This document shows positions 25,561 through 36,121 of a stretch of DNA of 64,000 nucleotides, one piece after another. Both the position numbers and the translations under genes were made by a program. Location: the NCBI GenBank assembly GCA_934271525.1, contig CAKQRL010000003.1, positions 1-64,000 of the forward strand. Direction: 5' to 3'. The stretch comes from an uncultured Rhodocyclaceae bacterium (lineage in GTDB: Bacteria; Pseudomonadota; Gammaproteobacteria; Burkholderiales; Rhodocyclaceae). Every line of letters begins with the position of its first letter. Within the stretch, counting starts at the first letter, position 1. A model generated the notes under the pieces. The model had not been told where the DNA came from. It did not search any database and saw nothing but the letters and a program-made list of their open reading frames with translations.

Positions 25561-28404
25561 TTAAGCGCTTTGGCGCTTGGGTTCGGTGTTTTGCAGTGCT
25601 GATTCGCAACGCAAACAAAGTGCGTTTTCGTTTAATTGTTCTACTCTGTGCCAGCAGCGCACGCATTTTTTTGTGCAAGCGTTTAAAGATTCCACGCTGA
25701 TTTGCACCGCATCGTTCTCGCCCTTTGTTTTTTCATCAGCTTTTTGCAACGTTGTTTTGGAAGTTAAAAAAACGAATTTGATATCGTCTCCCAATGTTGC
25801 CAAGGTTTCAAAAATATGCACAGGCGCGGTGATGGCAACAGCCGCTTCTAATGAAGCGCCGATTTTGCCTGCCATTCGTGCGGCTTCAATTTCTTTGTTT
25901 GCCAAATCGCGAACCGTGCGGATGGTTTGCCATTTTTTGCAAAGTGCCGCCGCGTCAATGATTTTCGGCAATTCGTGCCACGTGTGCAACATCACCGAAT
26001 CAGCCGAATTATCCGAATCCGCCGCGGCAACAAATTGCCAAACTTCTTCGGCAGTAAAAGGCGCAATTGGGGCAAGCCACATTGTTAAACTTTTTAAAAT
26101 GTGAAAAAGCGCCGTTTGTGCCGAGCGGCGCGCTTTGGAATTGGCGGGCGCGGTGTAAAGTCGGTCTTTTAAAATATCCAAATAAAAACCGCCCAAATCT
26201 TCTGAACAAAAACTTTGCACGCTTTGCACCACCTTGTGAAATTCAAAGCGTTCATAAAACGCCAAAATTTCTTCTTGCGTTTTTTGGGTGAAAGCAAGCA
26301 TATAGCGGTCAATTTCCAAAAGTTCATCCAGTGCAACGGCGTTTTTTGCAGGCGAAAAATCCACTGTGGCGTTTGCCAACAAAAAGCGCAAGGTGTTGCG
26401 CATACGGCGATAGCTTTCCACCACGCGTTTTAAAATTTCTTTGGAGATGGAGAGTTCGCCCGAATAATCCGTTGCCGCTACCCAAAGCCGCAAAATATCT
26501 GTGCCCATTTCATTGGATACTTCTTGCGGCGCCACCACATTGCCCAAAGATTTGGCCATTTTTTTGCCAAATTGATCTACCACAAAACCGTGCGTTAAAA
26601 GTGCTTTGTAAGGCGCTTTGCCATCCATCGCACAAGCGGTTAAAAGGGAAGATTGAAACCAGCCGCGGTGTTGATCCGATCCTTCTAAATAAAGGTCGGC
26701 AGGAAAATCGTGCCCTGCTTGGTGTGAACCGCGCATCACGTGAAAATGCGTGGTGCCTGAATCAAACCAAACATCCAAAGTGTCCTTCATTTTTTGGTAG
26801 TTTGCTGAATCATTGCCCAACAATTCTTCGGGTTTTAAGGCAAACCAAGCGTTGATGCCGTCTTTTTCAACACGTTGTGCAACTTCTTCCAACAATGCCA
26901 AGGTTTTGGGATGCAATTCGCCCGTTTCTTTGTGTAAAAAGAAAGGAATGGGCACGCCCCAGTTGCGTTGGCGCGAAATGCACCAATCGGGTCGGTTTTT
27001 AATCATCGCTTCCAGCCGTGCTCTGCCCCAAGATGGAAAAAACTGCGTTTCATCAACCGCATTTTCAGCAATTTCGCGCAAAGTTTTGCCCGCCTTGTTT
27101 TTTTGTTCCATCCCAATAAACCATTGCGTGGTGGCGCGGAAAATGGTCGGCGTTTTGTGCCGCCAACAATGCGGGTAGCTGTGTTCTATTTTTTCAAAAA
27201 ACAATAGCGTGCCGTTTTCTTTCATGGCTGACACAATTTTTGGATTCGCCTGCCACACGTTCAAAGCTTTTAAAGCAACGCCGTTTGGTAAATCAGGGAT
27301 ATTGGGCAAAAAACAACCTTCATCATCAATGGGTTTGCTAATGGGTAAGTTATAACGTGTGCCAACGTTGTAATCGTCCAACCCATGCGCTGGGGCAGTG
27401 TGCACAATGCCTGTGCCGGCGTCCGTGGTCACATGTGTGCCCAAAATAATCGGCACGTTTTTGTTTTGGAAAGGATGATGAAATTCCAAACCTTCCAAAC
27501 TCTTGCCATTTGCCGTGCCAAGTTGCGTGGCGTTTTCAAAACCGTAGCGTTTTAAGGCGGATTTTGACAAGTCAACTTGCAAGATTAAAGCGGAATCATC
27601 CGCAATTTTGTATAAGCCATAAACAAAATCCGGATGCACGCAAAGCGCTTCATTGGCAGGCAAAGTCCAAGGCGTAGTGGTCCAAATGACGGCGGAAATT
27701 TTCTTTAAATTTTCAAAAATTCCACGGTCAACGCCAAATTTTTTTGAAATTTTTTCAACGTTTACCATGGAAAATGCCACATCAATGGCTGGGGAAGTTT
27801 TGTTTTGGTATTCCACTTCGGCTTCTGCCAAAGCGGATGCGCAATCCAAACACCAATGCACGGGTTTTAAACCGCGGTATAAAAAACCTGCCTCCAAAAT
27901 TTTGCCCAAAGCGCGAATTTCATTGGCTTCGGATAAAAAATTCATTGTTAAATAGGGATTTTCCCAATCGCCCAAAACCCCTAAGCGAATAAAATCCGCT
28001 TTTTGGCGTTCCAATTGTTCGCGCGCGTAAGCGCGGCATTTGGCGCGCGTTTCATCGGCGGGCAAATGTTTGCCAAATTCTTTTTCAATTTTGTGTTCAA
28101 TGGGCAAACCGTGGCAATCCCAGCCCGGAACATAAGGCGCATCAAAGCCTGATAAAGTTTTGGAGCGCACGATGATATCTTTTAAAACCTTGTTGACCGC
28201 ATGGCCGATGTGAATATCGCCATTGGCATAAGGCGGGCCATCGTGAAGAATAAAGCGTTTTCTGCCTTTTGAAAGCTTGCGAATTTGTTGGTAGAGCTTT
28301 TTTTCTTGCCATTCTTTTAACCAAGCGGGTTCGCGTTTGGGCAAATTGCCGCGCATTGGAAAATCCGTTTGCGGCAGATTCAAGGTTTTGCTGAAATCAT
28401 CCAT
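25561..28404 (-). CDS. ileS: Isoleucyl-tRNA synthetase with an in-frame palindromic element
   Basis: Charges tRNA-Ile. A class I synthetase of 947 aa with the HIGH motif in [11 protein letters not shown], a KMAKS variant of KMSKS, and a C-terminal zinc finger [17 protein letters not shown]. In the editing-domain region before [15 protein letters not shown] the protein contains [17 protein letters not shown]: exactly 17 codons made from a complete 51-bp palindromic element at 27721-27771. E. coli IleS is also variable there, so the enzyme is probably active. It is 12 bases after ribF, a usual partner. Confidence 0.97.
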   Translation of the reverse strand: MDDFSKTLNLPQTDFPMRGNLPKREPAWLKEWQEKKLYQQIRKLSKGRKRFILHDGPPYANGDIHIGHAVNKVLKDIIVRSKTLSGFDAPYVPGWDCHGLPIEHKIEKEFGKHLPADETRAKCRAYAREQLERQKADFIRLGVLGDWENPYLTMNFLSEANEIRALGKILEAGFLYRGLKPVHWCLDCASALAEAEVEYQNKTSPAIDVAFSMVNVEKISKKFGVDRGIFENLKKISAVIWTTTPWTLPANEALCVHPDFVYGLYKIADDSALILQVDLSKSALKRYGFENATQLGTANGKSLEGLEFHHPFQNKNVPIILGTHVTTDAGTGIVHTAPAHGLDDYNVGTRYNLPISKPIDDEGCFLPNIPDLPNGVALKALNVWQANPKIVSAMKENGTLLFFEKIEHSYPHCWRHKTPTIFRATTQWFIGMEQKNKAGKTLREIAENAVDETQFFPSWGRARLEAMIKNRPDWCISRQRNWGVPIPFFLHKETGELHPKTLALLEEVAQRVEKDGINAWFALKPEELLGNDSANYQKMKDTLDVWFDSGTTHFHVMRGSHQAGHDFPADLYLEGSDQHRGWFQSSLLTACAMDGKAPYKALLTHGFVVDQFGKKMAKSLGNVVAPQEVSNEMGTDILRLWVAATDYSGELSISKEILKRVVESYRRMRNTLRFLLANATVDFSPAKNAVALDELLEIDRYMLAFTQKTQEEILAFYERFEFHKVVQSVQSFCSEDLGGFYLDILKDRLYTAPANSKARRSAQTALFHILKSLTMWLAPIAPFTAEEVWQFVAAADSDNSADSVMLHTWHELPKIIDAAALCKKWQTIRTVRDLANKEIEAARMAGKIGASLEAAVAITAPVHIFETLATLGDDIKFVFLTSKTTLQKADEKTKGENDAVQISVESLNACTKKCVRCWHRVEQLNENALCLRCESALQNTEPKRQSA
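27721..27771. repeat. Palindromic element, 51 bp, inside ileS
   Basis: TCCACGGTCAAC (27721-27732) and GTTTACCATGGA (27760-27771, one mismatch) with a T7-G-A core. It is read through in frame in ileS as 17 residues. Confidence 0.9.
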
Positions 28405-28416
28405 TGTTGCTGTCTC

Positions 28417-29322
28417 TCAATCAAAAAAATCACGCGCCGCGCGGGCATCTTGGGCAATTTGCGTTTTTAAATCATCCACATGCGCAAATTGCTTTTCGCG
28501 GCGCAAAAAGTGTTGAAAATACACGTGCAAACGCTTTTGGTAAATATTTTCTTTAAAATCAAGCAAATGCACTTCTAATAAAGGCATTGCCGTTTTATCC
28601 ACGCTTGGGCGCGTGCCCACATTGGCAACGCCGCGCAAAATGCGGCAATCATTTTCAATTTTAACTTTCACGGCAAAAACGCCTTGCAGTGGCAAGGTTA
28701 AAAAAGGCAGGTTGAGATTTGCCGTTGCAAAACCAAGCGTGCGCCCCAAGGCTCTGCCGCGCTGCACGCGGCCACTAATGGCAAAATCGCGCCCCAATAA
28801 TTTTTTGGCGGCGTTTAAATTGGCACTTGCCAAATGCCCACGAATGGCAGAGCTTGAAACACGTTCATCACCCACAAAAACAGCTGGAATGTTGAAAACG
28901 TTGATGGCGTTATTTTTTAAGGTTTCAACATTGCCCGCGCGGTTTTTGCCAAAATGAAAATCATCACCAACCAAAACAAATTGGGCATTGAAAAAATCTT
29001 TAAAAGTTTTAATAAAAACCTCGGCGGGTTGGTTGGCAAATGTTGCGTTAAAAGGGCAAATCACCACGTTATCCACGCCCATTTTTTGCAAAAAGCGCAA
29101 TTTTTCATGCAAACGCATTAAGGGCGCAGGCGCCGCTTTGGGGTTAAAAAACTCTTTTGGGTTTGGGCGAAAAGTTAAAATGGTGGATTGCCATTTGTTT
29201 TTTTTGGATTCGGCAATCAAATCGCCCACAATTTTTTGGTGCGCCAAATGCATGCCATCAAAATTGCCGATGGCGACTGCCGTTTTTTCTAGCTTTCCAA
29301 AAAATCCGCGAAAAACCCGCAT
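28417..29322 (-). CDS. ribF: Bifunctional riboflavin kinase/FAD synthetase
   Basis: Makes FMN from riboflavin and then FAD. The N-terminal nucleotidyltransferase shows GNFDGMHLAH, and the C-terminal kinase shows GRTLGFATANL and NVGTRPSVD. I start at the ATG at 29322 (MRVFRGFFGKLEKTAVAIG), giving 301 aa; a longer frame overlaps the divergent rlmE start. ribF-ileS is a classic proteobacterial order. There are 37 bases between the starts of ribF and rlmE. Confidence 0.95.
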   Translation of the reverse strand: MRVFRGFFGKLEKTAVAIGNFDGMHLAHQKIVGDLIAESKKNKWQSTILTFRPNPKEFFNPKAAPAPLMRLHEKLRFLQKMGVDNVVICPFNATFANQPAEVFIKTFKDFFNAQFVLVGDDFHFGKNRAGNVETLKNNAINVFNIPAVFVGDERVSSSAIRGHLASANLNAAKKLLGRDFAISGRVQRGRALGRTLGFATANLNLPFLTLPLQGVFAVKVKIENDCRILRGVANVGTRPSVDKTAMPLLEVHLLDFKENIYQKRLHVYFQHFLRREKQFAHVDDLKTQIAQDARAARDFFD

Positions 29323-29359
29323 AATGTGCGCTTTCTTCAACACAAAAACGTGGAATTTT

Positions 29360-29983
29360 ATGCCTTTAAAGCCTTCTAGCAAAGCGTGGATGATGGAGCA
29401 CGTCAATGATCCTTTTGTGCATTTGGCAAAAAAGCACGGTTATCGCGCCCGAGCCGCCTTCAAATTAAAGGAATTAAACGAAAAGTGGCACTTGATTAAA
29501 AAAGGAATGTGTGTGGTGGATTTGGGCGCGGCACCCGGCAGTTGGTCGCAAGTGTTGTCGCAAGAATTAAACGGCACGGGGAAAATCATCGCGCTGGATT
29601 TGTTGCCCATATTGCCAGTTGCCAATGTTGAAATTTTAGAATGCGATTTTTCCACGGTAAACGGCGAAAAAATTTTAAAAATCGCCTTGAATAATGCCGC
29701 ACCCGACTTAATATTAAGCGATATGGCGCCGAATATCTCGGGCGTGAAATCGGTTGACCAAGCCAAAAGCGTAGCGCTTGCCGAATTAGCCCTTGATTTT
29801 GCGCAGCAATTTTTAAAAAATGACGGAGTTTTGGTGGTTAAGGTTTTTCAAGGCGCAGAGTTGAATGCCTTTCTTAAAAATATGCAAAGCGTTTTTCAAA
29901 AGGTTTTGCAATTAAAACCAAAAGCGTCTCGCCCCAGAAGTCCTGAGGTGTATTTGTGCGGCAAGGGCATAAAATCAAGGTAG
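29360..29983 (+). CDS. rlmE: 23S rRNA (uridine-2'-O-)-methyltransferase
   Basis: Methylates U2552 in the A-loop of 23S rRNA. SAM-binding VVDLGAAPGSWSQV, LILSDMAPNISG and LVVKVFQG are all present, and 207 aa is the normal size. The ATG at 29360 gives MPLKPSSKAW. At about residue 97 the residues DFSTVNGEKI come from a half palindromic element. It is followed by ftsH, the standard order. Confidence 0.95.
   Translation: MPLKPSSKAWMMEHVNDPFVHLAKKHGYRARAAFKLKELNEKWHLIKKGMCVVDLGAAPGSWSQVLSQELNGTGKIIALDLLPILPVANVEILECDFSTVNGEKILKIALNNAAPDLILSDMAPNISGVKSVDQAKSVALAELALDFAQQFLKNDGVLVVKVFQGAELNAFLKNMQSVFQKVLQLKPKASRPRSPEVYLCGKGIKSR
29651..29662 (+). repeat. Half palindromic element inside rlmE
   Basis: TCCACGGTAAACGGCG followed by GAAAAAATTTTAAAA, read as STVNGEKILK in RlmE. 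Confidence 0.82.
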
Positions 29984-30017
29984 AATGCACGTTGCTTTTT
30001 GATGGAGTTTTGGCAAA

Positions 30018-31931
30018 GTGAACAATATGTTCAAAAATTTAATGTCGTGGATTGTCATCGGCGTGGTGTTGGTGATGGTGTTTAATCAGTTGAGCGGCAC
30101 GCCCACGCACAACACAGGCACGGTTGATTATTCCAAGTTTATCAACGAAGTGCAAAGCGGCAATGTCAGCCGCGTGGTGATGGAAGGACGCACGTTGCGC
30201 GGCGTTTTAACGGACGGCACGCCCATTACCACTTACGCGCCAATGGATTTGTGGCTGGTTTCTGACCTTTTAAAAAATAACGTGACATTGGAAGCGCGTC
30301 CAGAAAAAGAAGAATCTGTTTTGATGAATATCTTCGTGAGTTGGTTTCCAATGTTGTTGCTCATCGGCGTGTGGATTTATTTTATGCGCCAAATGCAAGG
30401 CGGCGGCAAAGGTGGGGCGTTTTCCTTTGGTAAAAGTCGCGCCAAAGTAACCAGCGAAGACCAAAACCGCATTACCTTTGCTGATGTGGCTGGTTGCGAT
30501 GAAGCCAAAGAAGAATTGGTTGAAATTGTGGATTTTTTAAAAGATCCTTCGCGCTTTCAAAAATTAGGCGGGCGCGTGCCGCGCGGCGTGTTGATGGTAG
30601 GCAATCCCGGCACTGGCAAAACGCTTTTGGCAAAAGCCATTGCGGGAGAAGCCAAAGTGCCGTTTTTCAGCATTTCTGGCTCTGATTTTGTGGAAATGTT
30701 TGTGGGTGTGGGTGCCGCGCGCGTGCGGGATTTGTTTGAAAACGCCAAAAGAGAATCGCCTTGCATTATTTTTATTGATGAAATTGATGCCGTTGGCCGC
30801 CACCGCGGCGCAGGTTTGGGCGGTGGCAATGATGAGCGCGAACAAACTTTAAACCAACTTTTGGTTGAAATGGATGGTTTTGAAGGCACATCCGGCACCA
30901 TTGTGATTGCCGCATCCAATCGGCCGGATATTTTAGACCCGGCGCTTTTGCGTCCCGGTCGTTTTGATCGTCAAGTTGTGGTGCCGTTGCCCGATATTCG
31001 CGGCAGAGAAGCCATTTTAAAAGTGCATATGCGCAAAGTGCCGTTGTCGCGCGATATTCAAGCCGATATCATCGCGCGCGGCACGCCGGGTTTTTCAGGT
31101 GCGGATTTGGCAAATTTGGTCAATGAAGCCGCACTTTTTGCTGCCCGCGCCAACAAACGCGTGGTGGATATGCAAGATTTTGAAAACGCCAAAGACAAAA
31201 TTATGATGGGCGCAGAGCGGCGTTCTATGGTGATGAGCGAAGAAGAGCGCAAAAACACCGCTTACCACGAATCTGGGCACGCGGTGGTGGCGCGTTTGAT
31301 GCCAAAATCCGACCCTGTTCATAAAGTGACCATCATTCCGCGCGGACGTGCTTTGGGCTTGACGATGCAACTACCCGAACAAGACCGTTACGCTTATGAC
31401 AAACAATATCTTTTAAGCCGCATTGCCGTTTTGTTTGGCGGGCGTATTGCCGAAGAATTGTTTATGAATCAAATGACCACCGGCGCTTCCAACGATTTTG
31501 AGCGCGCTACCCAAATTGCACGCGATATGGTGACTCGTTACGGTATGTCGGATGATTTGGGCGTGATGGTTTATGGCGAAAACGAGGGTGAAGTGTTTTT
31601 GGGGCGTTCGGTTACGCAGCACAAAAATGTATCAGAGGCCACCATGCAAAAAGTGGATGCCGAAGTGCGCCGCATTATTGATGAACAATACGCCTTGGCG
31701 CGCAAATTGTTGGAAGAAAACCGCGACAAAATGCACAAAATGGCCAATGCTTTGTTGGAATGGGAAACCATTGATTCGGACCAAATTGACGACATTATGA
31801 ACGGCAATGATCCGCGCCCGCCCAAAGAATCGGGTTCGCGCAAAACGGCATCAAATGATTTAGACTCATCAAACAAAGCCTCCCAAGCCGATTCCCCCGT
31901 TCCACCATCCGAACCCGCAACACAAGAATAA
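30018..31931 (+). CDS. ftsH: ATP-dependent zinc metalloprotease FtsH
   Basis: Membrane-bound AAA+ protease that removes misassembled membrane proteins and short-lived regulators such as LpxC. Two N-terminal membrane helices flank a periplasmic domain, then Walker A GNPGTGKT (Asn in place of the usual Pro), Walker [13 protein letters not shown], and the zinc site HESGH at residues 416-420 (Ser for the usual Ala). The start is the GTG at 30018, with an ATG three codons later as alternative. The C-terminal tail is Ser/Pro-rich. Length is 637 aa. Confidence 0.97.
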   Translation: MNNMFKNLMSWIVIGVVLVMVFNQLSGTPTHNTGTVDYSKFINEVQSGNVSRVVMEGRTLRGVLTDGTPITTYAPMDLWLVSDLLKNNVTLEARPEKEESVLMNIFVSWFPMLLLIGVWIYFMRQMQGGGKGGAFSFGKSRAKVTSEDQNRITFADVAGCDEAKEELVEIVDFLKDPSRFQKLGGRVPRGVLMVGNPGTGKTLLAKAIAGEAKVPFFSISGSDFVEMFVGVGAARVRDLFENAKRESPCIIFIDEIDAVGRHRGAGLGGGNDEREQTLNQLLVEMDGFEGTSGTIVIAASNRPDILDPALLRPGRFDRQVVVPLPDIRGREAILKVHMRKVPLSRDIQADIIARGTPGFSGADLANLVNEAALFAARANKRVVDMQDFENAKDKIMMGAERRSMVMSEEERKNTAYHESGHAVVARLMPKSDPVHKVTIIPRGRALGLTMQLPEQDRYAYDKQYLLSRIAVLFGGRIAEELFMNQMTTGASNDFERATQIARDMVTRYGMSDDLGVMVYGENEGEVFLGRSVTQHKNVSEATMQKVDAEVRRIIDEQYALARKLLEENRDKMHKMANALLEWETIDSDQIDDIMNGNDPRPPKESGSRKTASNDLDSSNKASQADSPVPPSEPATQE

Positions 31932-31951
31932 AACCTAAAAAACAACAAAAA

Positions 31952-32002
31952 TCCACGGTAAACCCAATATTTTTTTGAAAAAAATAATCGGTTCACCGTG
32001 GC
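31952..32002. repeat. Palindromic element, 51 bp, convergent junction
   Basis: TCCACGGTAAAC at 31952 and GTTCACCGTGGC ending at 32002 around T7-G-A7. It separates the 3' ends of ftsH and the frameshifted membrane gene. Confidence 0.91.
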
Positions 32003-32005
32003 TTT

Positions 32006-33146
32006 TTACCAGAGCCAATCCCAAGCCACAAAGTTTGAAGTGAATATTTCGCTTGGAATCGGTAAATCAATGCCCAAAAGATGATGGAAAAGCAACGTGA
32101 TATCGTAAAAAAAAAGTGAGACTTGCGGGCTTTGTAATATCCAAATAAATGGCAAAATCAACCATGCGACAAAAAAGAGTGTGGCCATTTGTGGTGTGAT
32201 TTTTCCCAAAACTTCGCGGTTAAAAAGCACAAATTGCGCCATCAAAGGAAAGGAAATCAACGCAAAAACGCGGGTGTGATCCACCGCAATCAAAAGCACT
32301 GCAAGGCAAGCAACAAGTGCCGCGCCGAAGATTTTGCCGTAGGGCATTTTTAAAATCACGTAAAAAGCAACAAGCCACGCAATACCCAAGCCCGAATAAA
32401 AACTCTGCTGGAAATTGTAAAAAAAGAAAGTCAAAGCGCGCGGCAAGTTGTTTTGTAACCAAAAAATGCGCCCGGAGTTGACGGTAATATCAAAATACGC
32501 AACGACTCCAAGCAAAATGAATTTGCCGATAAATGCGCCGAAAATCAACGTAAGCGCAAAGGCGGGCGAATAAAGCCACTCCCCCCCCCCCCCGATTAAA
32601 ATAGGTTGTGGCAAAAAGAGCGCTGGCAGCGATGATGGTTTTTTCAAAATCTTGCAAGCCCAATAACACGCCGATTGTCAAAATCACCAAAGCGAGCGGC
32701 GATTTTTTAGAAAAAGGCAAGGCGAGCGATGCCATCATCAAAAATAATGTCAAGGAATCCGTGCCAACCCAAAAATACGCGGTGTTGGATACGGGCATGG
32801 CGGCAAAAATCAAAAAAGATAAGCGCGCCAAATGTTCAGGCAAAAAACGCCACGCGGTGTGCAAAAATAAGAGCGTAAAAGCAATTGAGAAAAAAAGGTG
32901 AAAGTAGAACGCACCTGCTTCGGTAGTAATATTCAAACACCACAACAAAAAAGGCGATAGCCAAGTCCAAAAAATATAGTGAAAGGCGGGGTCAACAATG
33001 GGGTTGAAAAACGGGTATTCTGCCATTACCGCTTGCACTTCAAAGTTGGTAAAACCAATGCCTGATTTGAAAAGCATCACCGCCCAAACAATGGCGATGA
33101 ATTTTGCAGGCGGGGATTCAAAAATAAAACGTTGTAGGGTTTTCAT
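32006..33146 (-). CDS. Polytopic membrane protein split by a G13 tract (phase-variable, OFF)
   Basis: Paralogue of the protein at 18143-19246. The first frame (from 33146) gives MKTLQRFIFESPPAKF to about residue 188, with MLFKSGIGF and TAYFWVGTDSLTLFLMM matching the paralogue; it then hits 13 G, and translation runs off into a short unrelated tail. The second frame (to 32006) continues the same protein as EWLYSPAFALTLIFGA with matching membrane segments. Twelve G would restore one continuous product of 379 aa. The tract position differs from that in the paralogue. Function is as uncertain as for the paralogue. Confidence 0.82.
32581..32593. repeat. Homopolymer C13 (G13 on the coding strand)
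   Basis: Thirteen C on the plus strand at the break between the two halves of the membrane protein gene. G12 or G15 would be in frame. Confidence 0.97.
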
Positions 33147-33192
33147 TTTTCAAAATTTTTAGGTGTTTATGAATCGGGCAAAAACACAAAAA

Positions 33193-33232
33193 TCCACGGT
33201 AAACGTCAAAAAAAATTGGCGTTCACCGTGGA
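33193..33232. repeat. Palindromic element, short form, overlapping the rlmB end
   Basis: TCCACGGTAAAC (33193-33204) and GTTCACCGTGGA (33221-33232), 40 bp overall. The last codons and stop of rlmB lie in its right arm. Confidence 0.9.
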
Positions 33233-34017
33233 TTTTGGGTTGGAAATTGGCGGCGGGATTCAAATAAGCACAAGGCGGCGGCAGTGGAAACATTCAAACT
33301 TTCCACACTGCCATACATTGGGATTTTAAGCAGCAAATCACAATTTTTTTGTGTGCGTTGGCGCAAACCCTTGCCTTCTGAACCTAAAACAAAGGCAATT
33401 TTGTGCGGCAGCTTGGTTTCATAAAGGTTATCCGCCGCCGAATCGGATAAACCAATGACGCTAACGCCCGCTTCTTGCATATCTTGCAAAGCCGTTGCCA
33501 AGTTGGTAACCACAATATACGGCACAGATTCAGCAGCGCCCGATGCCGTTTTCATCGCTATTTCGTTTAGCGGTGCCGCGCGGTCTTTTGCCGCAATAAC
33601 CGCTAATGCGCCTGCGCCATCTGCCGCACGCAAGCACGCGCCAAGGTTGCGCGGGTCGGTCACGCCGTCTAAAACAAGAAAAATCAACGGTTTTTCGGAA
33701 TCGTTAGGCGTAAAAAAATCCGCTGAATCCAAAATATCCCAAAGCGTCAGCGCTTTTTGACTCGCTTCAATTTCTGCCAAAATGCCTTGGTGGCGCAGGT
33801 TTTCAATATTTTTTAAGGTTTTAAAATCTATGATTTTCGGCGTGATTTTGGCGCTAGCGGCATAATCCAAGGCGGTTTTCACGCGCGAATCGTGCGTTTT
33901 TTGGGCGCGTTTTTCATCCAAAAAAAGCTCTTTGATGCTGTTTGGATTTTGTTTCAACCGCGCCAAAACGGCGTGAAAGCCATAAATCATTCGGGTTTTC
34001 GGCATTTTTTTATCCAT
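33223..34017 (-). CDS. rlmB: 23S rRNA (guanosine-2'-O-)-methyltransferase
   Basis: SpoU-family (SPOUT fold) enzyme that methylates G2251 of 23S rRNA. An N-terminal substrate-binding domain opens MIYGFHAVLARL, and the knotted SAM domain has VTDPRNLGACLRAADGAGA, VLGSEGKGLR and LNVSTAAALCLFE. Length is 264 aa. Its stop is within a palindromic element. Confidence 0.95.
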   Translation of the reverse strand: MDKKMPKTRMIYGFHAVLARLKQNPNSIKELFLDEKRAQKTHDSRVKTALDYAASAKITPKIIDFKTLKNIENLRHQGILAEIEASQKALTLWDILDSADFFTPNDSEKPLIFLVLDGVTDPRNLGACLRAADGAGALAVIAAKDRAAPLNEIAMKTASGAAESVPYIVVTNLATALQDMQEAGVSVIGLSDSAADNLYETKLPHKIAFVLGSEGKGLRQRTQKNCDLLLKIPMYGSVESLNVSTAAALCLFESRRQFPTQNPR

Positions 34018-34029
34018 TTAAAAGTTTTT

Positions 34030-34041
34030 TCCACGGTAAAC
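34030..34041 (+). repeat. Half palindromic element upstream of rlmB
   Basis: TCCACGGTAAACGC plus T7-CAAAAA. The right arm is decayed to GTTTATTTTTTGGA near 34070. Between ptsI and rlmB. Confidence 0.83.
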
Positions 34042-34126
34042 GCTTTATTTTTTTCAAAAATTTTAAAAGGTTTATTTTTTGGATTTAATAGCTTTGGAAT
34101 AAACTTTTTTGAATAGCTTAGCTTTT

Positions 34127-35851
34127 TCATTCGTTCAACTTGTCAATGGCATCGTAGAGTTTGGCGGTGTCTTCTGAATGGCGCAACATTTTTTTCACCA
34201 ACAATGAAGTCTCCGCCACATTCGTGCGGAAAATTTTTTCCTTCACCCTCAAAATTTGCGAAGGATGCATAGAAAACGAGCGCAACCCCAAACCCAACAA
34301 AAAGCGTGTGAAAGAATTATCCCCCGCCATCTCACCACAAATGGATACGGGAATCCCCGCTTTTTCAGCGCCTTGAATACTGCGCGCAATCAGCATTAAA
34401 ACCGCTGGGTGCAAGGGTTCGTAAAGAGATGAAACCTCTTCATCCGCGCGGTCAACGGCAAGGGTATATTGAATCAAATCGTTGGTGCCGATGGATAAAA
34501 AATCCAAGCGGCGCACAAAGGAATCCACCACCAACGCCGCCGCAGGCACTTCAATCATTCCGCCCACGGCAATGCCTTCATCAAAAGGAATGTTCTTTTG
34601 CCGCAGGTTTTCCTTGGCAATTTCAATTGCGGCAAGCGCTTGTTCAATTTCCAAAATGTTGGAGAGCATTGGCAACAAGATTTTTACCACACCAAAGTTT
34701 GACGCGCGCAAAAGCGCGCGCAGCTGCACTTGAAACATTTGCGGAGTGGCTAATGACATACGAATGGCGCGCCGCCCGAGCGCTGGATTCGGGCGTTTGG
34801 GAGAATAATGTTCGGCGCTGGCAACTTTATCGGCTCCCAAATCAAAGGTGCGGATGGTCACCGGATGGCCGTCCATTTTTTCAACCACTTCGCGATACGC
34901 TTCAAATTGTTCGTCTTCGCTTGGCATATCACCGCGGTTCAAATACAAAAATTCACTGCGGAAAAGCCCCACACCTTCGGCGCCCGCATCCAAGGCATTT
35001 TGCACATCGTTGGGTAATTCAATATTCGCCAAAAGCCCAATTTCCACGCCATCCAAGGTTTGCGTTTTGGTGCCTTTTAAGCGTTTTAAATAAGAATTGC
35101 GCAAGTCAATTTGGCGTTTTCTAACCTTGTATTCCGCCAAAATTTCTTTGGTGGGGTTAACAATCACCGAGCCACGCAAGCCATCCACAATCAATGTTTG
35201 CCCTTGGCTAATCAAGGCTTTGGCGTTTTTGGAGCCAACCACTGCGGGAATCATCATACTGCGCGCCAAAATTGCCGTGTGTGCCGTGGCGCCGCCAACA
35301 TCTGTGATGAAGCCAGCAAATCGGTTGTCTTTAAAAGAAATGGTGTCGGCAGGGGACAAATCGTGCGCCACAACGATGGTTTCATTCGTTTTCACCGTGG
35401 GCGAGGACAAGGGATTTTCTTCGCCTTTTAATTCTTTGACCACGCGCTCAACCATTTGCACCACGTCATTTTTGCGCTCTTTTAAGTAAGGGTCGTTTAT
35501 TTCATCAAATTGGGCAACGAGCTTTTTCATCTGTTGCACCAACGCCCATTCCGCATTGCAGCGTTTTTCGCGGATAATTTTTTGCGGCACCAGCGCAATT
35601 TCTGGGTCTTTTAAAAACATCAAATGCACACCCAAAAGTGCCGCCATTTCAGGCGATTTGGTGGTGGCTTTAACCTCTTCTAATTCTTTTTGCACGCTCA
35701 ATAACGCCGTCTCAAAGCGTTGCACTTCTTTATCAACCAACTTGGCGGCAAGCGTTTGTTGCTCCACTTCCAATGCGGCGTGCGAAATCAAAAGCGCCTT
35801 GCCAATGGCAATGCCGCTTGCCGTGCCGATGCCGTGGAGCACAAATGCCAT
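34127..35851 (-). CDS. ptsI: Phosphoenolpyruvate-protein phosphotransferase, PTS enzyme I
   Basis: Takes phosphate from phosphoenolpyruvate and passes it to HPr. Of 574 aa, the phospho-histidine lies in GGATAHTAILARS near residue 190; the PEP-binding domain has RTFDLGADK, GLFRSEFLYLN and SICGEMAGD with the catalytic Cys. It abuts ptsH with no gap, and no sugar-specific permease is near. Confidence 0.96.
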   Translation of the reverse strand: MAFVLHGIGTASGIAIGKALLISHAALEVEQQTLAAKLVDKEVQRFETALLSVQKELEEVKATTKSPEMAALLGVHLMFLKDPEIALVPQKIIREKRCNAEWALVQQMKKLVAQFDEINDPYLKERKNDVVQMVERVVKELKGEENPLSSPTVKTNETIVVAHDLSPADTISFKDNRFAGFITDVGGATAHTAILARSMMIPAVVGSKNAKALISQGQTLIVDGLRGSVIVNPTKEILAEYKVRKRQIDLRNSYLKRLKGTKTQTLDGVEIGLLANIELPNDVQNALDAGAEGVGLFRSEFLYLNRGDMPSEDEQFEAYREVVEKMDGHPVTIRTFDLGADKVASAEHYSPKRPNPALGRRAIRMSLATPQMFQVQLRALLRASNFGVVKILLPMLSNILEIEQALAAIEIAKENLRQKNIPFDEGIAVGGMIEVPAAALVVDSFVRRLDFLSIGTNDLIQYTLAVDRADEEVSSLYEPLHPAVLMLIARSIQGAEKAGIPVSICGEMAGDNSFTRFLLGLGLRSFSMHPSQILRVKEKIFRTNVAETSLLVKKMLRHSEDTAKLYDAIDKLNE

Positions 35852-36121
35852 TTATATTTCCTCCCCAAAACCTTGCTCAATAATCTCAATCAAGGCATTC
35901 ATCGCCTCTTCCTCGTCCTTGCCGTCCGTCTCAATGGTGATGACCGCACCCTGCCCCGCCGCCAAAAGCATAACGCCCATAATGCTTTTGGCATTCACAC
36001 GCCTATCGTCTTTGGTGAGCCACACTTCACTGATATAACGCCCTGCTGTTTGCGTCAAACGCGAAGAGGCGCGGGCGTGCAACCCCAAGCGATTAACGAT
36101 GGTTGCTTCACGGCGCAACAC
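35852..36121 (-). CDS. ptsH: Phosphocarrier protein HPr
   Basis: An 89-residue HPr with phosphorylation site His15 in GLHARAS. The Ser46-region reads KSIMGVMLLAA, as in proteobacterial HPr. It overlaps the EIIA gene by 14 bases and is followed directly by ptsI, giving the order EIIA-ptsH-ptsI. Confidence 0.96.
   Translation of the reverse strand: MLRREATIVNRLGLHARASSRLTQTAGRYISEVWLTKDDRRVNAKSIMGVMLLAAGQGAVITIETDGKDEEEAMNALIEIIEQGFGEEI

Noticed and set aside
28988..29359. Upstream extension of rlmE
   Set aside because: It runs antisense through ribF; the ATG at 29360 gives the normal RlmE N-terminus.
32006..33146. Ordinary pseudogene
   Set aside because: The only lesion is at a 13-G run, and both halves remain open and similar to the paralogue, so phase variation fits better.
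35390..35401. Element-like TTTTCACCGTGG in ptsI
   Set aside because: Matches only part of the arm, without the T/A core; likely chance.
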